Assembly (NCBI RefSeq): GCF_001611975.1
Contig: NZ_CP014525.1
Coordinates: 62,001-126,000 of the forward strand
DNA length: 64,000 bases
Source: Haematospirillum jordaniae
Lineage (GTDB): Bacteria > Pseudomonadota > Alphaproteobacteria > Rhodospirillales > Rhodospirillaceae
Direction: 5' to 3'
The position numbers and the translations under genes are program-made. The notes below the pieces were generated by a model. It searched no databases. It worked only from the letters and a program-made list of their open reading frames with translations, and was not told the DNA's origin. This document shows, piece by piece, positions 8,694-17,631 of this stretch (the first letter of the stretch is position 1; each line of letters starts with the position of its first letter).

Positions 8694-10094
8694 TCAGGCG
8701 GCGTCTTCAACCCAACGCACAGCCCCGCCCGGTGTCATCGTCACCTCGGCTGCCACCTGCAAGGCCAACCCACCACAGGACGTTTCCCGGTACTTGGGAT
8801 CCATATCCTTGCCGGTTTCGTACATCGCGGCAATAACCTTATCGAGGGAAACCTTGGGTGTGCTGATCCGGTGCATAGCCATACGCGCCGCGTTGATCGC
8901 CTTGACCGCTGCGATGGCATTACGCTCAATGCAAGGAATCTGCACCTGCCCACCAACCGGGTCGCAGGTAAGGCCCAGATTGTGCTCCATCGCAATCTCG
9001 GCTGCCATACAGACCTGCTGCGGGCTTCCGCCCAAAAGCTCGGTCAACCCGGCAGCAGCCATGGAACACGCTACCCCAACCTCTCCCTGACATCCGACTT
9101 CAGCACCAGATATGGACGCGTTCAGCTTGAACAAGCAGCCAATAGCACCAGACGACAGGAAGAACCGCAGCGTCGTATCTTCGTCCAAGGGCTGAATGAA
9201 GTGATCGTAATACGCTAGAACTGCCGGAACAACACCACAGGCCCCATTGGTGGGGGACGTGACAACTTGCCCACCCGCTGCATTCTCTTCCGACATGGCC
9301 ATGGCGTACATGTTGACCCAATCCATGACGTTCATGGGGTCATTGGCCATTTTCAGGGACGTTGTCAGCATTCTGTGGAGAGCTGAAGCACGCCGGGGAA
9401 TTTTCATCGGACCGGGGAGATTACCCTCCACGCGCATACCGCGCTCCATGGACCCCTTCATTACCTGCCACACACGGCGGAAGTGGGAACGCAGCTCGTC
9501 GGTATCATGGAACGCTCTCTCGTTCTCCATGACCAAAGCCGAGATGGACAGGCCCGTTTCTTCGCACATGCGCAGCAAGTCTTCGGCTGACAGGAAATGA
9601 TGTGGAACCGGTGTTTCGCTACAGGATCTTTGATTGAACTGCTCTTCCTCGACAATGAATCCACCGCCGATGGAATAGTACGTCTTGGAGAGAATCAGTC
9701 CATCGTCACTATAAGCGTGGATTTGCATACCATTTTCATGCAGAGGCAAATTCGCGCGATGAAAGTCCATGCTGAACGTTACGCGCTGCTTGGTTCGCCC
9801 CAGATTCAGCGTCCCTGTTGCCTCAACATCCGCGACAACAGACGGTATCTGATCAGGATTGACTGTATCGGGCTGATTGCCACACAGCCCCATGATAATG
9901 GCATGATCTGTACAGTGCCCCTTGCCCGTCAGGGCGAGAGATCCATAACAATCAACATGGATCCTGCGCGTCTGGACAAACTTCCCCGTCTCCTTCAAAG
10001 CCCCCAGGAATTGATGGCCGGCGCGCATAGGGCCCACTGTATGCGAACTGGATGGGCCGACGCCTATCTTGTAGATGTCAGACATACTGAACAT
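8694..10094 (-). CDS. sdaA: L-serine dehydratase (iron-sulfur type)
   Basis: A 466-residue single-chain L-serine ammonia-lyase that converts L-serine to pyruvate and ammonia using an oxygen-sensitive 4Fe-4S cluster. The N-terminal beta-domain begins MFSMSDIYKIGVGPSSSHT, a hallmark of the family, followed by GPMRAG. Length matches Escherichia coli SdaA (about 454). The ATG at 10094 has GGGAG eight bases upstream. It follows the putative serine transporter gene by 70 bases in the same direction, so the pair forms an uptake-and-degradation operon. An FNR-like site upstream of the operon fits an oxygen-sensitive enzyme. The product pyruvate could enter the pyruvate formate-lyase route encoded at 25-28 kb. 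Confidence 0.95.
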   Translation of the reverse strand: MFSMSDIYKIGVGPSSSHTVGPMRAGHQFLGALKETGKFVQTRRIHVDCYGSLALTGKGHCTDHAIIMGLCGNQPDTVNPDQIPSVVADVEATGTLNLGRTKQRVTFSMDFHRANLPLHENGMQIHAYSDDGLILSKTYYSIGGGFIVEEEQFNQRSCSETPVPHHFLSAEDLLRMCEETGLSISALVMENERAFHDTDELRSHFRRVWQVMKGSMERGMRVEGNLPGPMKIPRRASALHRMLTTSLKMANDPMNVMDWVNMYAMAMSEENAAGGQVVTSPTNGACGVVPAVLAYYDHFIQPLDEDTTLRFFLSSGAIGCLFKLNASISGAEVGCQGEVGVACSMAAAGLTELLGGSPQQVCMAAEIAMEHNLGLTCDPVGGQVQIPCIERNAIAAVKAINAARMAMHRISTPKVSLDKVIAAMYETGKDMDPKYRETSCGGLALQVAAEVTMTPGGAVRWVEDAA

Positions 10095-10126
10095 AGTAAA
10101 ATCTCCCGGATAACTTTCGCCTGACA

Positions 10127-10155
10127 GGGTCCGGCCGCTCTCTCCGGCCGGACCC
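10127..10155 (-). repeat. Intercistronic GC-rich hairpin between the transporter and sdaA
   Basis: GGGTCCGGCCG at 10127-10137 and CGGCCGGACCC at 10145-10155 form an 11-bp perfect stem with a CTCTCTC loop. In the direction of transcription no T-run follows, so it may stabilise or partly terminate the upstream message and adjust transporter:enzyme ratio. Confidence 0.6.
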
Positions 10156-10164
10156 GCTTTTCGG

Positions 10165-11472
10165 TCAGGACAGCAGATCGAAGAAGATTGCAGTCATGGC
10201 AATCAACCCAATCAGAACAACAAAGATGTTGCTGAACGCGCCAGAGTACTTCTTCATCGAAGGAACCTTGGCGATGGCATACATCGGCATCAGGAACAGC
10301 AACGCCGCAATAACCGGACCACCCAAACTTTCGATGGTGCCGATAATGCTGGGATTAAACGTTGCAGCCATCCAGCAGCTCAGGATCATGAACACAGCGG
10401 CAGAACGATCAAGAAGAGAACCGGAAACCACTTTCCCGCGCTGACGCAGTTCCTGCTGGATCAGGCCATTAAAGCCTTCCTTGGCGCCCATATAGTGACC
10501 CAGGAATGACTTGCTGATGGCGATGATCGCAATCAAGGGCGCAGCCCAAGCAATAGCAGGCGTCGAGAAATGATTTGCAAGGTAGGACAGAATAGAAATG
10601 TTCTGCTCTTTCGCGGCCATCAAGTCGGCCGGCGACAGGCTCATCACACAGCTGAACACAAAGAACATGACAGACACGACCATCATGGCATGGGCACGGA
10701 ACAGAACCCGGCTAGATGCTGGTTCCGCGTGCTCACCATGCAAACGCTGCTGATCAACTGCGAAGGAAGAAATAATCGGCGAGTGGTTGAAAGAAAACAC
10801 CATCACCGGAATTGCCAGCCATACGGTCTTCCAGAATGTTACACCAGAAACGGCGTCGGAAAAGCTTCCCGCACTGTCAAAGGCAGCAGAACTCCACTCA
10901 GGGATCAGGTAAATAGCCAGAATCATCAGGGCTGCAACAAAGGGATACACCAGCAGGCTCATGGCCTTGACGATCATTTCCGCACCCAGACGAACAATCG
11001 CCATCAAGGACAAAATCAAGATCAGGGACAGAACAGCGCGGTGCGGAACCCAATCAGCCAAACCAAGCTGGTTGATCATAAAGGATTCAACCGTGTTGGT
11101 AACAGCAACGCTATACAGCATCAAAATGGGGTAAATGGTCAGGAAGTACAGCAGGGTAATAATCTTCCCGGCTGCGCTGCCAAAATGCTCCTCGACAACT
11201 TCCGTAATGTCAGAACCCGGCCTACGGCTGGACATGACAAAACGATTAAGCCCCCGGTGGGAGAAGTACGTCAACGGGAAGGCAATGATGGCCATCAGCA
11301 AAAGAGGCCACAGCCCACCAATACCCGCATTGATGGGCAAAAACAGGGTTCCGGCACCAATTGCCGTCCCGTAAAGGCCCAGCATCCACGTGGTGTCGTG
11401 GCGGCTCCAAGCGGCCGGACCGGCTGCAGCCGCCGACGGGTTTGGCACTGATGATGATACAACTTGAGACAT
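10165..11472 (-). CDS. sdaC: Serine/threonine transporter of the HAAAP family
   Basis: A 435-residue inner-membrane protein with about eleven hydrophobic segments. The first (TWMLGLYGTAIGAGTLFLPI) has the GxAIGAGxLFLP pattern typical of the hydroxy/aromatic amino acid permease family that includes SdaC and TdcC. Adjacency to sdaA points to L-serine as substrate, imported with protons. The start at 11472 (MSQVVSSS) has AGAGGT about ten bases upstream; an in-frame GTG three codons earlier is too close to it. A candidate FNR-type box lies 180 bases upstream, with a possible -10 element (TTTAAC at 11631-11626) at the distance expected for FNR-activated promoters. Confidence 0.85.
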   Translation of the reverse strand: MSQVVSSSVPNPSAAAAGPAAWSRHDTTWMLGLYGTAIGAGTLFLPINAGIGGLWPLLLMAIIAFPLTYFSHRGLNRFVMSSRRPGSDITEVVEEHFGSAAGKIITLLYFLTIYPILMLYSVAVTNTVESFMINQLGLADWVPHRAVLSLILILSLMAIVRLGAEMIVKAMSLLVYPFVAALMILAIYLIPEWSSAAFDSAGSFSDAVSGVTFWKTVWLAIPVMVFSFNHSPIISSFAVDQQRLHGEHAEPASSRVLFRAHAMMVVSVMFFVFSCVMSLSPADLMAAKEQNISILSYLANHFSTPAIAWAAPLIAIIAISKSFLGHYMGAKEGFNGLIQQELRQRGKVVSGSLLDRSAAVFMILSCWMAATFNPSIIGTIESLGGPVIAALLFLMPMYAIAKVPSMKKYSGAFSNIFVVLIGLIAMTAIFFDLLS

Positions 11473-11651
11473 GCTACACACGACCTCTGCTGGTATGGGC
11501 TCGGTTTTTCAATCAGCCTCCCTATAGAACGCGGGTCGTTTCGCACCGCACCAACGGGAAACCATCCGAGATTTCGACTCAACGGTTTGCGAACTTTATT
11601 TTCTTTTTCTCATTCCAAGGACCACGTTAAAACGAAGCCCTAGTGTTTGCC

Positions 11652-11665
11652 TTGACATACATCAA
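11652..11665 (-). promoter_or_regulatory. FNR/FixK-type box upstream of the serine operon
   Basis: TTGACATACATCAA matches the FNR-family consensus TTGATNNNNATCAA with one difference. Its centre is about 41 bases from a plausible start near 11617 on the minus strand, the class II activator position. The link to sdaC-sdaA is inferred from orientation. Confidence 0.5.
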
Positions 11666-12054
11666 ACGCTTACGAAGTAATATTGCGGACCAGATCGACT
11701 GTCCATCACTTTCACATACGGAAGCAACCTTCTCTGGAATACTCTGCGGGCAGCAAGCACCCCCCTAAACCAAACCCTGTAATCGCATAAACGAAAACAG
11801 TGCTATGAAAAATATCCTACAAAAAAGAAAAGTCACGCAAAGAGGATGAGCCTAAGACAGCGTCAGAATCAGGATACACAGATTCTGTATTTCACATGTG
11901 ATATCAGGGTTCAGTGCTGCCCGATATGGTTAAAACGACCCCTTGACGGACGGCCAGATCTAAACAAAAAGGGAAATTTCATGCCTTTTGTGATATTCGC
12001 ATTAGTCAAAGCGAATGTCGCAGCACATAAACTAAGAACATGTTCGAAAAATTG

Positions 12055-12096
12055 AGGCCCTTGCACTTGGTTCTTACGTACCATGTGGAAGGGCCT
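12055..12096. repeat. Long stem-loop of 17-base arms
   Basis: 12055-12071 pairs with 12080-12096 at 15 of 17 positions around an 8-base loop (TCTTACGT). On the minus strand the stem is followed by CAATTTTTCG, so it may terminate transcription running out of tldD about 190 bases downstream of its stop. It could also belong to a small RNA. Confidence 0.5.
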
Positions 12097-12285
12097 ATGC
12101 GAGGAGTGAGTTCAGAACGCACACAAGAAGAGCACCCTAAAAAAGGGTTTCTATCCCCTCAAAACATCTATGGGATGCGAATCCACGCTCACGGCAAGAA
12201 GACTTGAGGTCAACGCCCAAGCTTACAATAGAAAACGTCATTGCAGTGCACAGCACAAATATCAAACCAAGAGTGCAGCATCGGC

Positions 12286-13716
12286 TTACCCCCCTGTGCC
12301 ACCAACGGTCAGACGCTCCACTTTCAGGGTCGGTTGCCCAACGCCACAGGGAACCCCTTGGCCATCCTTGCCACATGTGCCAATACCCGCATCCAACTCC
12401 ACATCATTACCAATCATGGAGACACGCGTAAGAACATCGGGACCATTGCCAATCAAGGTTGCTCCCTTGACTGGAGCCGTCAGCTTACCGTCTTCAATTT
12501 TCCAGGCCTCTGTACAGGCAAAGACAAACTTTCCAGACGTGATATCAACTTGGCCACCGCCAAAATTAACAGCAAAAAGGCCCTTCTTCACACTTCGGAT
12601 AATTTCCTCCGGTTCATATGAGCCACCCAGCATGAAGGTGTTAGTCATACGCGGCAGCGGCTTGTGAGCATACGACTGCCGACGCCCGTTTCCGGATGAA
12701 CGAACCCCTATCAGGCGGGCATTCATACGGTCAAACAAATACCCTTTCAGAATCCCATCCTCGATCAGAACATTACGGGCCGAAGGCGTGCCCTCGTCAT
12801 CAATCGTGATCGAGCCGCGCCGGTCCGGCAAGGTTCCATCATCAACCACAGTCACACCAGGAGCAGCCACACGCTGCCCCATCAGCCCGGAAAAGGCCGA
12901 CGTCTTCTTGCGATTGAAGTCTCCTTCCAGGCCATGCCCAACAGCCTCATGCAAAAGAACGCCCGGCCACCCACACCCCAGAACAACCGGCATTTCACCC
13001 GCAGGGGCATCAACGCTTTCAAGATTGACCAATGCCTGATTCAGGGCACGCTCTGCCGCAGTCTTCCAGGTTTCCTCTTCCAGTAACCAGTCGTACTTAA
13101 TGCGCCCACCCTGCCCCCATGAACCTGTTTCACAACGGCCGTCTTTCTCAACCATAACAGTGATACTCAGGCGCACCATCGGACGAATATCAGCGGCTTC
13201 ACCGTCTGGACGCATGATATGAACAGCCTGCCAAGACGCACCCAAGGAAACCATAACCTGGCGAACACGCGGATCACGCCCCCTGAGATAGGCATCAATC
13301 TCTCCCAGCACCCGGACCTTAACTGAAAAAGGAACCGGCGTAATCGGGTTCTGATCTGTATAAAGAGATTGATTTGTCCCAACAGGCGGCGCTGCAAACG
13401 TTCCTGAATAACCACCACGTACAGCAGAAACTGTGGCAGCCGCGCGGCGCAAGGAAGCTTCATCCAAGGTTGAAGCATGAGCATACCCTGCTGTCTCTCC
13501 CACGATGGCCCGCAGACCAAACCCCTGTGCCGTGTCAAAAGAAGCGGAACGAATACGCCCATCATCCAGCGAAACGGATTCAGACTGCTTGTATTCCAGA
13601 TAAAGCTCTCCGTCATCCGCCCCGGCCAAGGCATCAGAAACAATACGGCGCGTTGCATCTTGGTCGAGCCCGGCACGAGAGAAGAACAGATCTTCAGTAA
13701 GGGCACGATCAACCAT
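12286..13716 (-). CDS. tldD: Metalloprotease TldD
   Basis: A 476-residue member of the TldD/PmbA (modulator of DNA gyrase) family. TldD forms a heterodimer with TldE/PmbA that degrades unfolded peptides and matures some ribosomally made peptides. The zinc-binding HEAVGH motif starts at residue 256. The ATG at 13716 has GGAG eight bases upstream and gives a length close to Escherichia coli TldD (481); a longer in-frame extension to 13797 is not supported. No PmbA partner is encoded in the window. The sequence looks complete through its usual C-terminal region (LTAPVKGATLIGNGP). Confidence 0.95.
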   Translation of the reverse strand: MVDRALTEDLFFSRAGLDQDATRRIVSDALAGADDGELYLEYKQSESVSLDDGRIRSASFDTAQGFGLRAIVGETAGYAHASTLDEASLRRAAATVSAVRGGYSGTFAAPPVGTNQSLYTDQNPITPVPFSVKVRVLGEIDAYLRGRDPRVRQVMVSLGASWQAVHIMRPDGEAADIRPMVRLSITVMVEKDGRCETGSWGQGGRIKYDWLLEEETWKTAAERALNQALVNLESVDAPAGEMPVVLGCGWPGVLLHEAVGHGLEGDFNRKKTSAFSGLMGQRVAAPGVTVVDDGTLPDRRGSITIDDEGTPSARNVLIEDGILKGYLFDRMNARLIGVRSSGNGRRQSYAHKPLPRMTNTFMLGGSYEPEEIIRSVKKGLFAVNFGGGQVDITSGKFVFACTEAWKIEDGKLTAPVKGATLIGNGPDVLTRVSMIGNDVELDAGIGTCGKDGQGVPCGVGQPTLKVERLTVGGTGG

Positions 13717-13817
13717 GGCGAAAACTCCGGTCCAGACGTCAAGAACGCCCACACTATGTGCGTTTCCTGGCAAAATCACCAGCCCGGAAAATAACAAAAA
13801 AGCGCTTCTGGATAAAC

Positions 13818-16547
13818 TCAGGCCCCCTGAACAAGCCGATCAGGGGGGAGCCATACACGAACCTCTGTCCCTTCGCCTGGTGCACTGACCAAGGATAATG
13901 TTCCCCCATGCGCCTCCACCAAGGAACGGGACAAGGGCAGCCCCAAACCCGTTCCCTGGTGTCGGCGGGACAAGCTGCTGTCAATCTGACCGAACGGGGC
14001 CAAGGCAACGGCAATATCCTCGGTCCGCATACCAATACCGTTATCAGAAACCGTTATCGTCATACCATCCGCAGGGGCACACAAAGCCGTAACATTCACA
14101 ACACCGCCTGAGGGAGTAAACTTGATCGCGTTGGACAGCAGGTTCAGCATGACTTGGCGCAGGCGTCGCGCATCTCCTCGTATAGACGGGAGGTCTACGG
14201 GAATATCTGTGCGCATGGTCAGCCCTGCGGCAGAAAACTGGCCCTGAAGAAGACGGATTGTTCCATCGATCAGCTCAGATGGCTTTATCACATCGTCATC
14301 AAGTGTCAGATGCCCGGCCTCAACCTTGGCTGTATCAAGTATATCATTGATAATAGAGAGAAGATGCTGCCCTGAATCCTTGATACTGGCTGAATAGTCC
14401 TTGTACTGAGGTGCTGTGTGGGCACCAAAAATCTCACTGGCCATAACATCGGAGAAGCCGATAATCGCATTCAGCGGCGTCCTCAGCTCATGGCTCATAT
14501 TTGCCAGAAAAAGAGACTTTGACCGGCTGGCGGCATCTGCTTGCTCCAAGGCCGCCCTAAGGTGCGTTTCTGTCTCAACCTGGGTAATCCTAGCCCCGAT
14601 CCACAGGGCCAGCAGGCGCGCAAACTCGAGGTCTGCAGGCTGCAGGCAACGCCCGGCCTTTCCCGGACCACGAAAGAACAAGATACCCCACGTGCGTCTA
14701 CAAGCCACAACACGCACAGCCAGACAAGCCTGACCGGTTTCCCCCTGCGTACAGCTTGGCACAAGGATTTCCCGCCCTGCCAGAACATCAGACAACGACA
14801 TTCCAGCGCAGGATACAATCTGTTCCACCTTCAGATCATCATGCCCCCCAACCACGTAGTCCGAAATCAGGACATCGCCCTGACAACGCGCAAGACAGGC
14901 ACCAGTCATGTCAAAACGCCTGCACCCAAGCTGCAGGAGGGCAGGAACCTTCTCGGCCATCCCTTGGTCCGGATCACTGGTGATCTTGTGCAGCTCACGC
15001 AAATCAGCTTCTGACGACAACAAGGCCAATTCGGCGGCTTTTCGTTCAGAGATATCGGTGAACGTCATGACCGTCAGCCCCTCAGGCGTCCTAGTTTCTG
15101 TCATCAGGACCCATAAAGAATCCCGGAAGAAACGTTCCCGCGGGCGAGAGCGTTGGCCGTAAGTATCCCCGGAAGTACGGTCATGACCGTCTGATGCAGA
15201 AGCAACCGATACAGGGTGCTCAAGAGCATCAAGCAAAGCTACAACTTCGGCATAATGAATGCCGGGCACAACACGTTTGGTCAGTGACGGGAACAGTAAC
15301 CGGAATGCCTGATTGCAAATCAGAAGACAGTCTTGGCTGTCCCAAAGAAGGAAACCCTCGGATACCCGGTCCAAGGCTTCGGCCAAACGGCTTTCCACCG
15401 TTTTTTTGTGTTCGAGGGTTCGGGCGGTAAATTCTTCTTCCATCCGATCACGCGCATTGCGGAGATCACGCTCCAAACGCTTCATGGCCGTAATATCTGT
15501 AATCGAAACAAAGAAACCGCGCACAGCAGATCGTTCAAAAACTGGCTGCAATTCAACCCTGACATAACGTGATCCGTCGGGGAATGACCAGACCCCCTCG
15601 GAAACCGCAGACAACCCATCCAAGGCGGCTACAACAAGATCGGAAACTTGGGCATAGTTCTCACCCAGATGAAATTCAAAATTCTCCCCAGCCAGAAGAT
15701 TAGTACCAACCGGAACGGGGGATGTCCCAAAAGTACCAAACCAACGGCAATACTCGGCTGTTGCAAAAACATAATGCTGGCGATGGTCAACCCGGGCAAT
15801 CATTGCCGGCAAAGGCCCCGTGATATCCTGCAGGGAGCAAGACAACGAGCGTATACTTTCCTCCATATGGCGGCGCAGTGCCCCTTCCCTCACCAAAAGC
15901 TGGTGATCGTGCACCCGGGCACGCCAAAATACGGCACAGATTGCCAAGACAATCAGGAAGATAACACCAAACCCTACCCCAACGCACCAACGATACACCC
16001 GCACAAGGATCTGCTGTTCATTCAGGGCCGTACCGGCATCCAGCCGTAACAAAACCCCGCCGACAAGACTACCGTCACGACGCTCCAAAGGAAGGGCCGC
16101 AATAATTTCCACAGCAGGACCATGGTCCTGCAACCAAACGGGCTTGTATCCACGCAAGGCCGAAGACAGCCACAGGGGATCAGAGGAAAGATCAGGCAAG
16201 GCAGGGGCTGCATCCGGAATAACTGCAGACCCATCAGGATAAACCACCACAACAGCTGTGACGGGAAGATGGTGAATCTCTCTCATGACAAGACTGTACA
16301 CAACCAAGGCAAGATCATGGGAAAGTTCTGCGGGGGCCTGTGTCTGCGAAGACCATCCCTCCAGAGCTGAACTCAGAGCCGGCAAGGAACCCCAGATTTC
16401 CTGTAGGGACAATTCCAGCGCCAGTTCACGCACCCTGCGCTCGGAGAATGACAGAGATACGAAAGCAGCCAATACGACAAGGCACAGGGAAAAAAGCGTT
16501 GCGAACCGCAAACCCCATGCCTTGCCCTGCTGCCCGTCAACACTCAT
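13818..16547 (-). CDS. Membrane sensor histidine kinase with PAS and GAF domains
   Basis: A 909-residue protein. An N-terminal membrane segment (about 12-33), a periplasmic domain of roughly 200 residues resembling a Cache-type sensor, and a second membrane segment (VGFGVIFLIVLAICAVFW) precede the cytoplasmic part. That part holds two or three PAS-like modules (one ends DITAMKRLERDLR, another TFTDISERKAAEL), a GAF-like region, a HisKA domain with phospho-accepting His686 in MSHELRTPLN, and an ATPase domain with the N, G1 and G2 boxes (NLLSNAIKF, DNGIGM, GTGLGLPLS). No receiver domain is attached and no response regulator lies beside it. The start ATG at 16547 is two bases beyond the ctaA stop, implying translational coupling. 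The ligand is unknown. Confidence 0.9.
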   Translation of the reverse strand: MSVDGQQGKAWGLRFATLFSLCLVVLAAFVSLSFSERRVRELALELSLQEIWGSLPALSSALEGWSSQTQAPAELSHDLALVVYSLVMREIHHLPVTAVVVVYPDGSAVIPDAAPALPDLSSDPLWLSSALRGYKPVWLQDHGPAVEIIAALPLERRDGSLVGGVLLRLDAGTALNEQQILVRVYRWCVGVGFGVIFLIVLAICAVFWRARVHDHQLLVREGALRRHMEESIRSLSCSLQDITGPLPAMIARVDHRQHYVFATAEYCRWFGTFGTSPVPVGTNLLAGENFEFHLGENYAQVSDLVVAALDGLSAVSEGVWSFPDGSRYVRVELQPVFERSAVRGFFVSITDITAMKRLERDLRNARDRMEEEFTARTLEHKKTVESRLAEALDRVSEGFLLWDSQDCLLICNQAFRLLFPSLTKRVVPGIHYAEVVALLDALEHPVSVASASDGHDRTSGDTYGQRSRPRERFFRDSLWVLMTETRTPEGLTVMTFTDISERKAAELALLSSEADLRELHKITSDPDQGMAEKVPALLQLGCRRFDMTGACLARCQGDVLISDYVVGGHDDLKVEQIVSCAGMSLSDVLAGREILVPSCTQGETGQACLAVRVVACRRTWGILFFRGPGKAGRCLQPADLEFARLLALWIGARITQVETETHLRAALEQADAASRSKSLFLANMSHELRTPLNAIIGFSDVMASEIFGAHTAPQYKDYSASIKDSGQHLLSIINDILDTAKVEAGHLTLDDDVIKPSELIDGTIRLLQGQFSAAGLTMRTDIPVDLPSIRGDARRLRQVMLNLLSNAIKFTPSGGVVNVTALCAPADGMTITVSDNGIGMRTEDIAVALAPFGQIDSSLSRRHQGTGLGLPLSRSLVEAHGGTLSLVSAPGEGTEVRVWLPPDRLVQGA

Positions 16548-16549
16548 TA

Positions 16550-17599
16550 TCACCCACGCACAAGCCGGAAAATAAGGGTTACACACAGGCCGACCAAGAC
16601 AACAGCCATCGCCTGATGCACGATACCAAGGCTGACCGGAACAGCCAGCAGCAAGGTTGTAATACCAAGAAAAAGCTGTACGCAAACAGCAAAAACCAAG
16701 GCAAGAGCAAGGCAACAGACAGGCTTGGACAATGATGTAGCCCAAAGTTTCCAAGCAACAACACAGGTCACCACAACCGTACAAAGCGCCAGAGATCGAT
16801 GCACAAACTGTACCGTTGCAACGTTCGCTACCAGATTATACCACCAAGGATCCTGCACCCATGCCCCCGGTGGAACAATATGCCCATCCATCAGGGGAAA
16901 GGTGTTGTAGGTCAGCCCTGCATCAAGGCCCGCGACAAAAGCGCCCCATGTCATGGTCAGCATAACCATGCCAAGACACAGCAAGGGACCGCGTACAACA
17001 CCATTTGGTGCCGGAGAGAAGGCGGTGGAAACAGTACAGTCCAAAGCCATCCATAACAGGGCGGCAAACAAAACAACAGCCAGCATCAGATGCGCAGCAA
17101 GGCGATAGTGGCTGACATCCGGACGGTCAATAAGGCCCGAGGCAACCATGAACCAGCCTAACGCTCCTTGGAGACCACCAAGAACAAAGAGCCCGAGAAT
17201 ACGGCGCAACACACGACGATCCACGAGACGACACGCCACAAAAACAAGCAGCGGAACTACAACCGCAACGCCCACCAGCCTCCCCACAAGGCGGTGCACA
17301 TATTCCAGCCAGAAAATCCCCTTGAACCCAGCCAGATCCATACCCACATTACGGTGTGTATACTCGGGAGATGCCTTGTACAGCAGGAACATATCCTCCC
17401 ATGCGGCATCGTTCATAGGGGGTAGAAAGTCGAGAGGCCTCCACTCCACCATAGAGAGTCCGGATTGCGTCAACCGGGTTGCTCCCCCCAGAAGTACCAT
17501 GCAAAAAACCAAGGCACAGAGTGACCACAACCAGATCTGAACTGGCCGATACCCGATATTCCTTACCACTTCTACTGTGGCTGCATGATTCCCCGCCAT
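16550..17599 (-). CDS. ctaA: Heme A synthase (COX15/CtaA)
   Basis: A 349-residue inner-membrane protein with about eight hydrophobic segments. It oxidises heme O to heme A for aa3-type cytochrome oxidases. The family signature region VFCMVLLGGATRLTQSGLSMVEWRP is near the N-terminus, here LLGGATRLTQSGLSM. Conserved histidines appear in EYVHRLVGRLVG and VQFVHRSLA. This is the type 2 (COX15) class common in alphaproteobacteria. The start at 17599 has GGGGGA upstream, while an in-frame GTG at 17617 has no ribosome binding site. It lies directly upstream of the sensor kinase gene. Confidence 0.93.
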   Translation of the reverse strand: MAGNHAATVEVVRNIGYRPVQIWLWSLCALVFCMVLLGGATRLTQSGLSMVEWRPLDFLPPMNDAAWEDMFLLYKASPEYTHRNVGMDLAGFKGIFWLEYVHRLVGRLVGVAVVVPLLVFVACRLVDRRVLRRILGLFVLGGLQGALGWFMVASGLIDRPDVSHYRLAAHLMLAVVLFAALLWMALDCTVSTAFSPAPNGVVRGPLLCLGMVMLTMTWGAFVAGLDAGLTYNTFPLMDGHIVPPGAWVQDPWWYNLVANVATVQFVHRSLALCTVVVTCVVAWKLWATSLSKPVCCLALALVFAVCVQLFLGITTLLLAVPVSLGIVHQAMAVVLVGLCVTLIFRLVRG

Positions 17600-17631
17600 C
17601 AATCCCCCAAAACCCACATGTCAGACAATGA

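Larger units (their letters stand above)
11473..12285. other. Long intergenic region without a supported gene
   Basis: About 810 bases, A/T-richer than the neighbours, between sdaC (start) and tldD (end), both on the minus strand. It holds the FNR-type box and a long imperfect hairpin at 12055-12096. A 69-codon frame at 11846 on the plus strand has no ribosome binding site, no domain and atypical composition, so it is not called. A small RNA or a decayed gene is possible. Confidence 0.5.

Noticed and set aside
11846..12055. 69-codon plus-strand frame in the gap between sdaC and tldD
   Set aside because: No ribosome binding site, no domain, and the surrounding region looks non-coding.
12055..12096. 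tRNA gene
   Set aside because: The stem has no cloverleaf, no T-loop (GGTTCNANTCC) and no CCA-like end.
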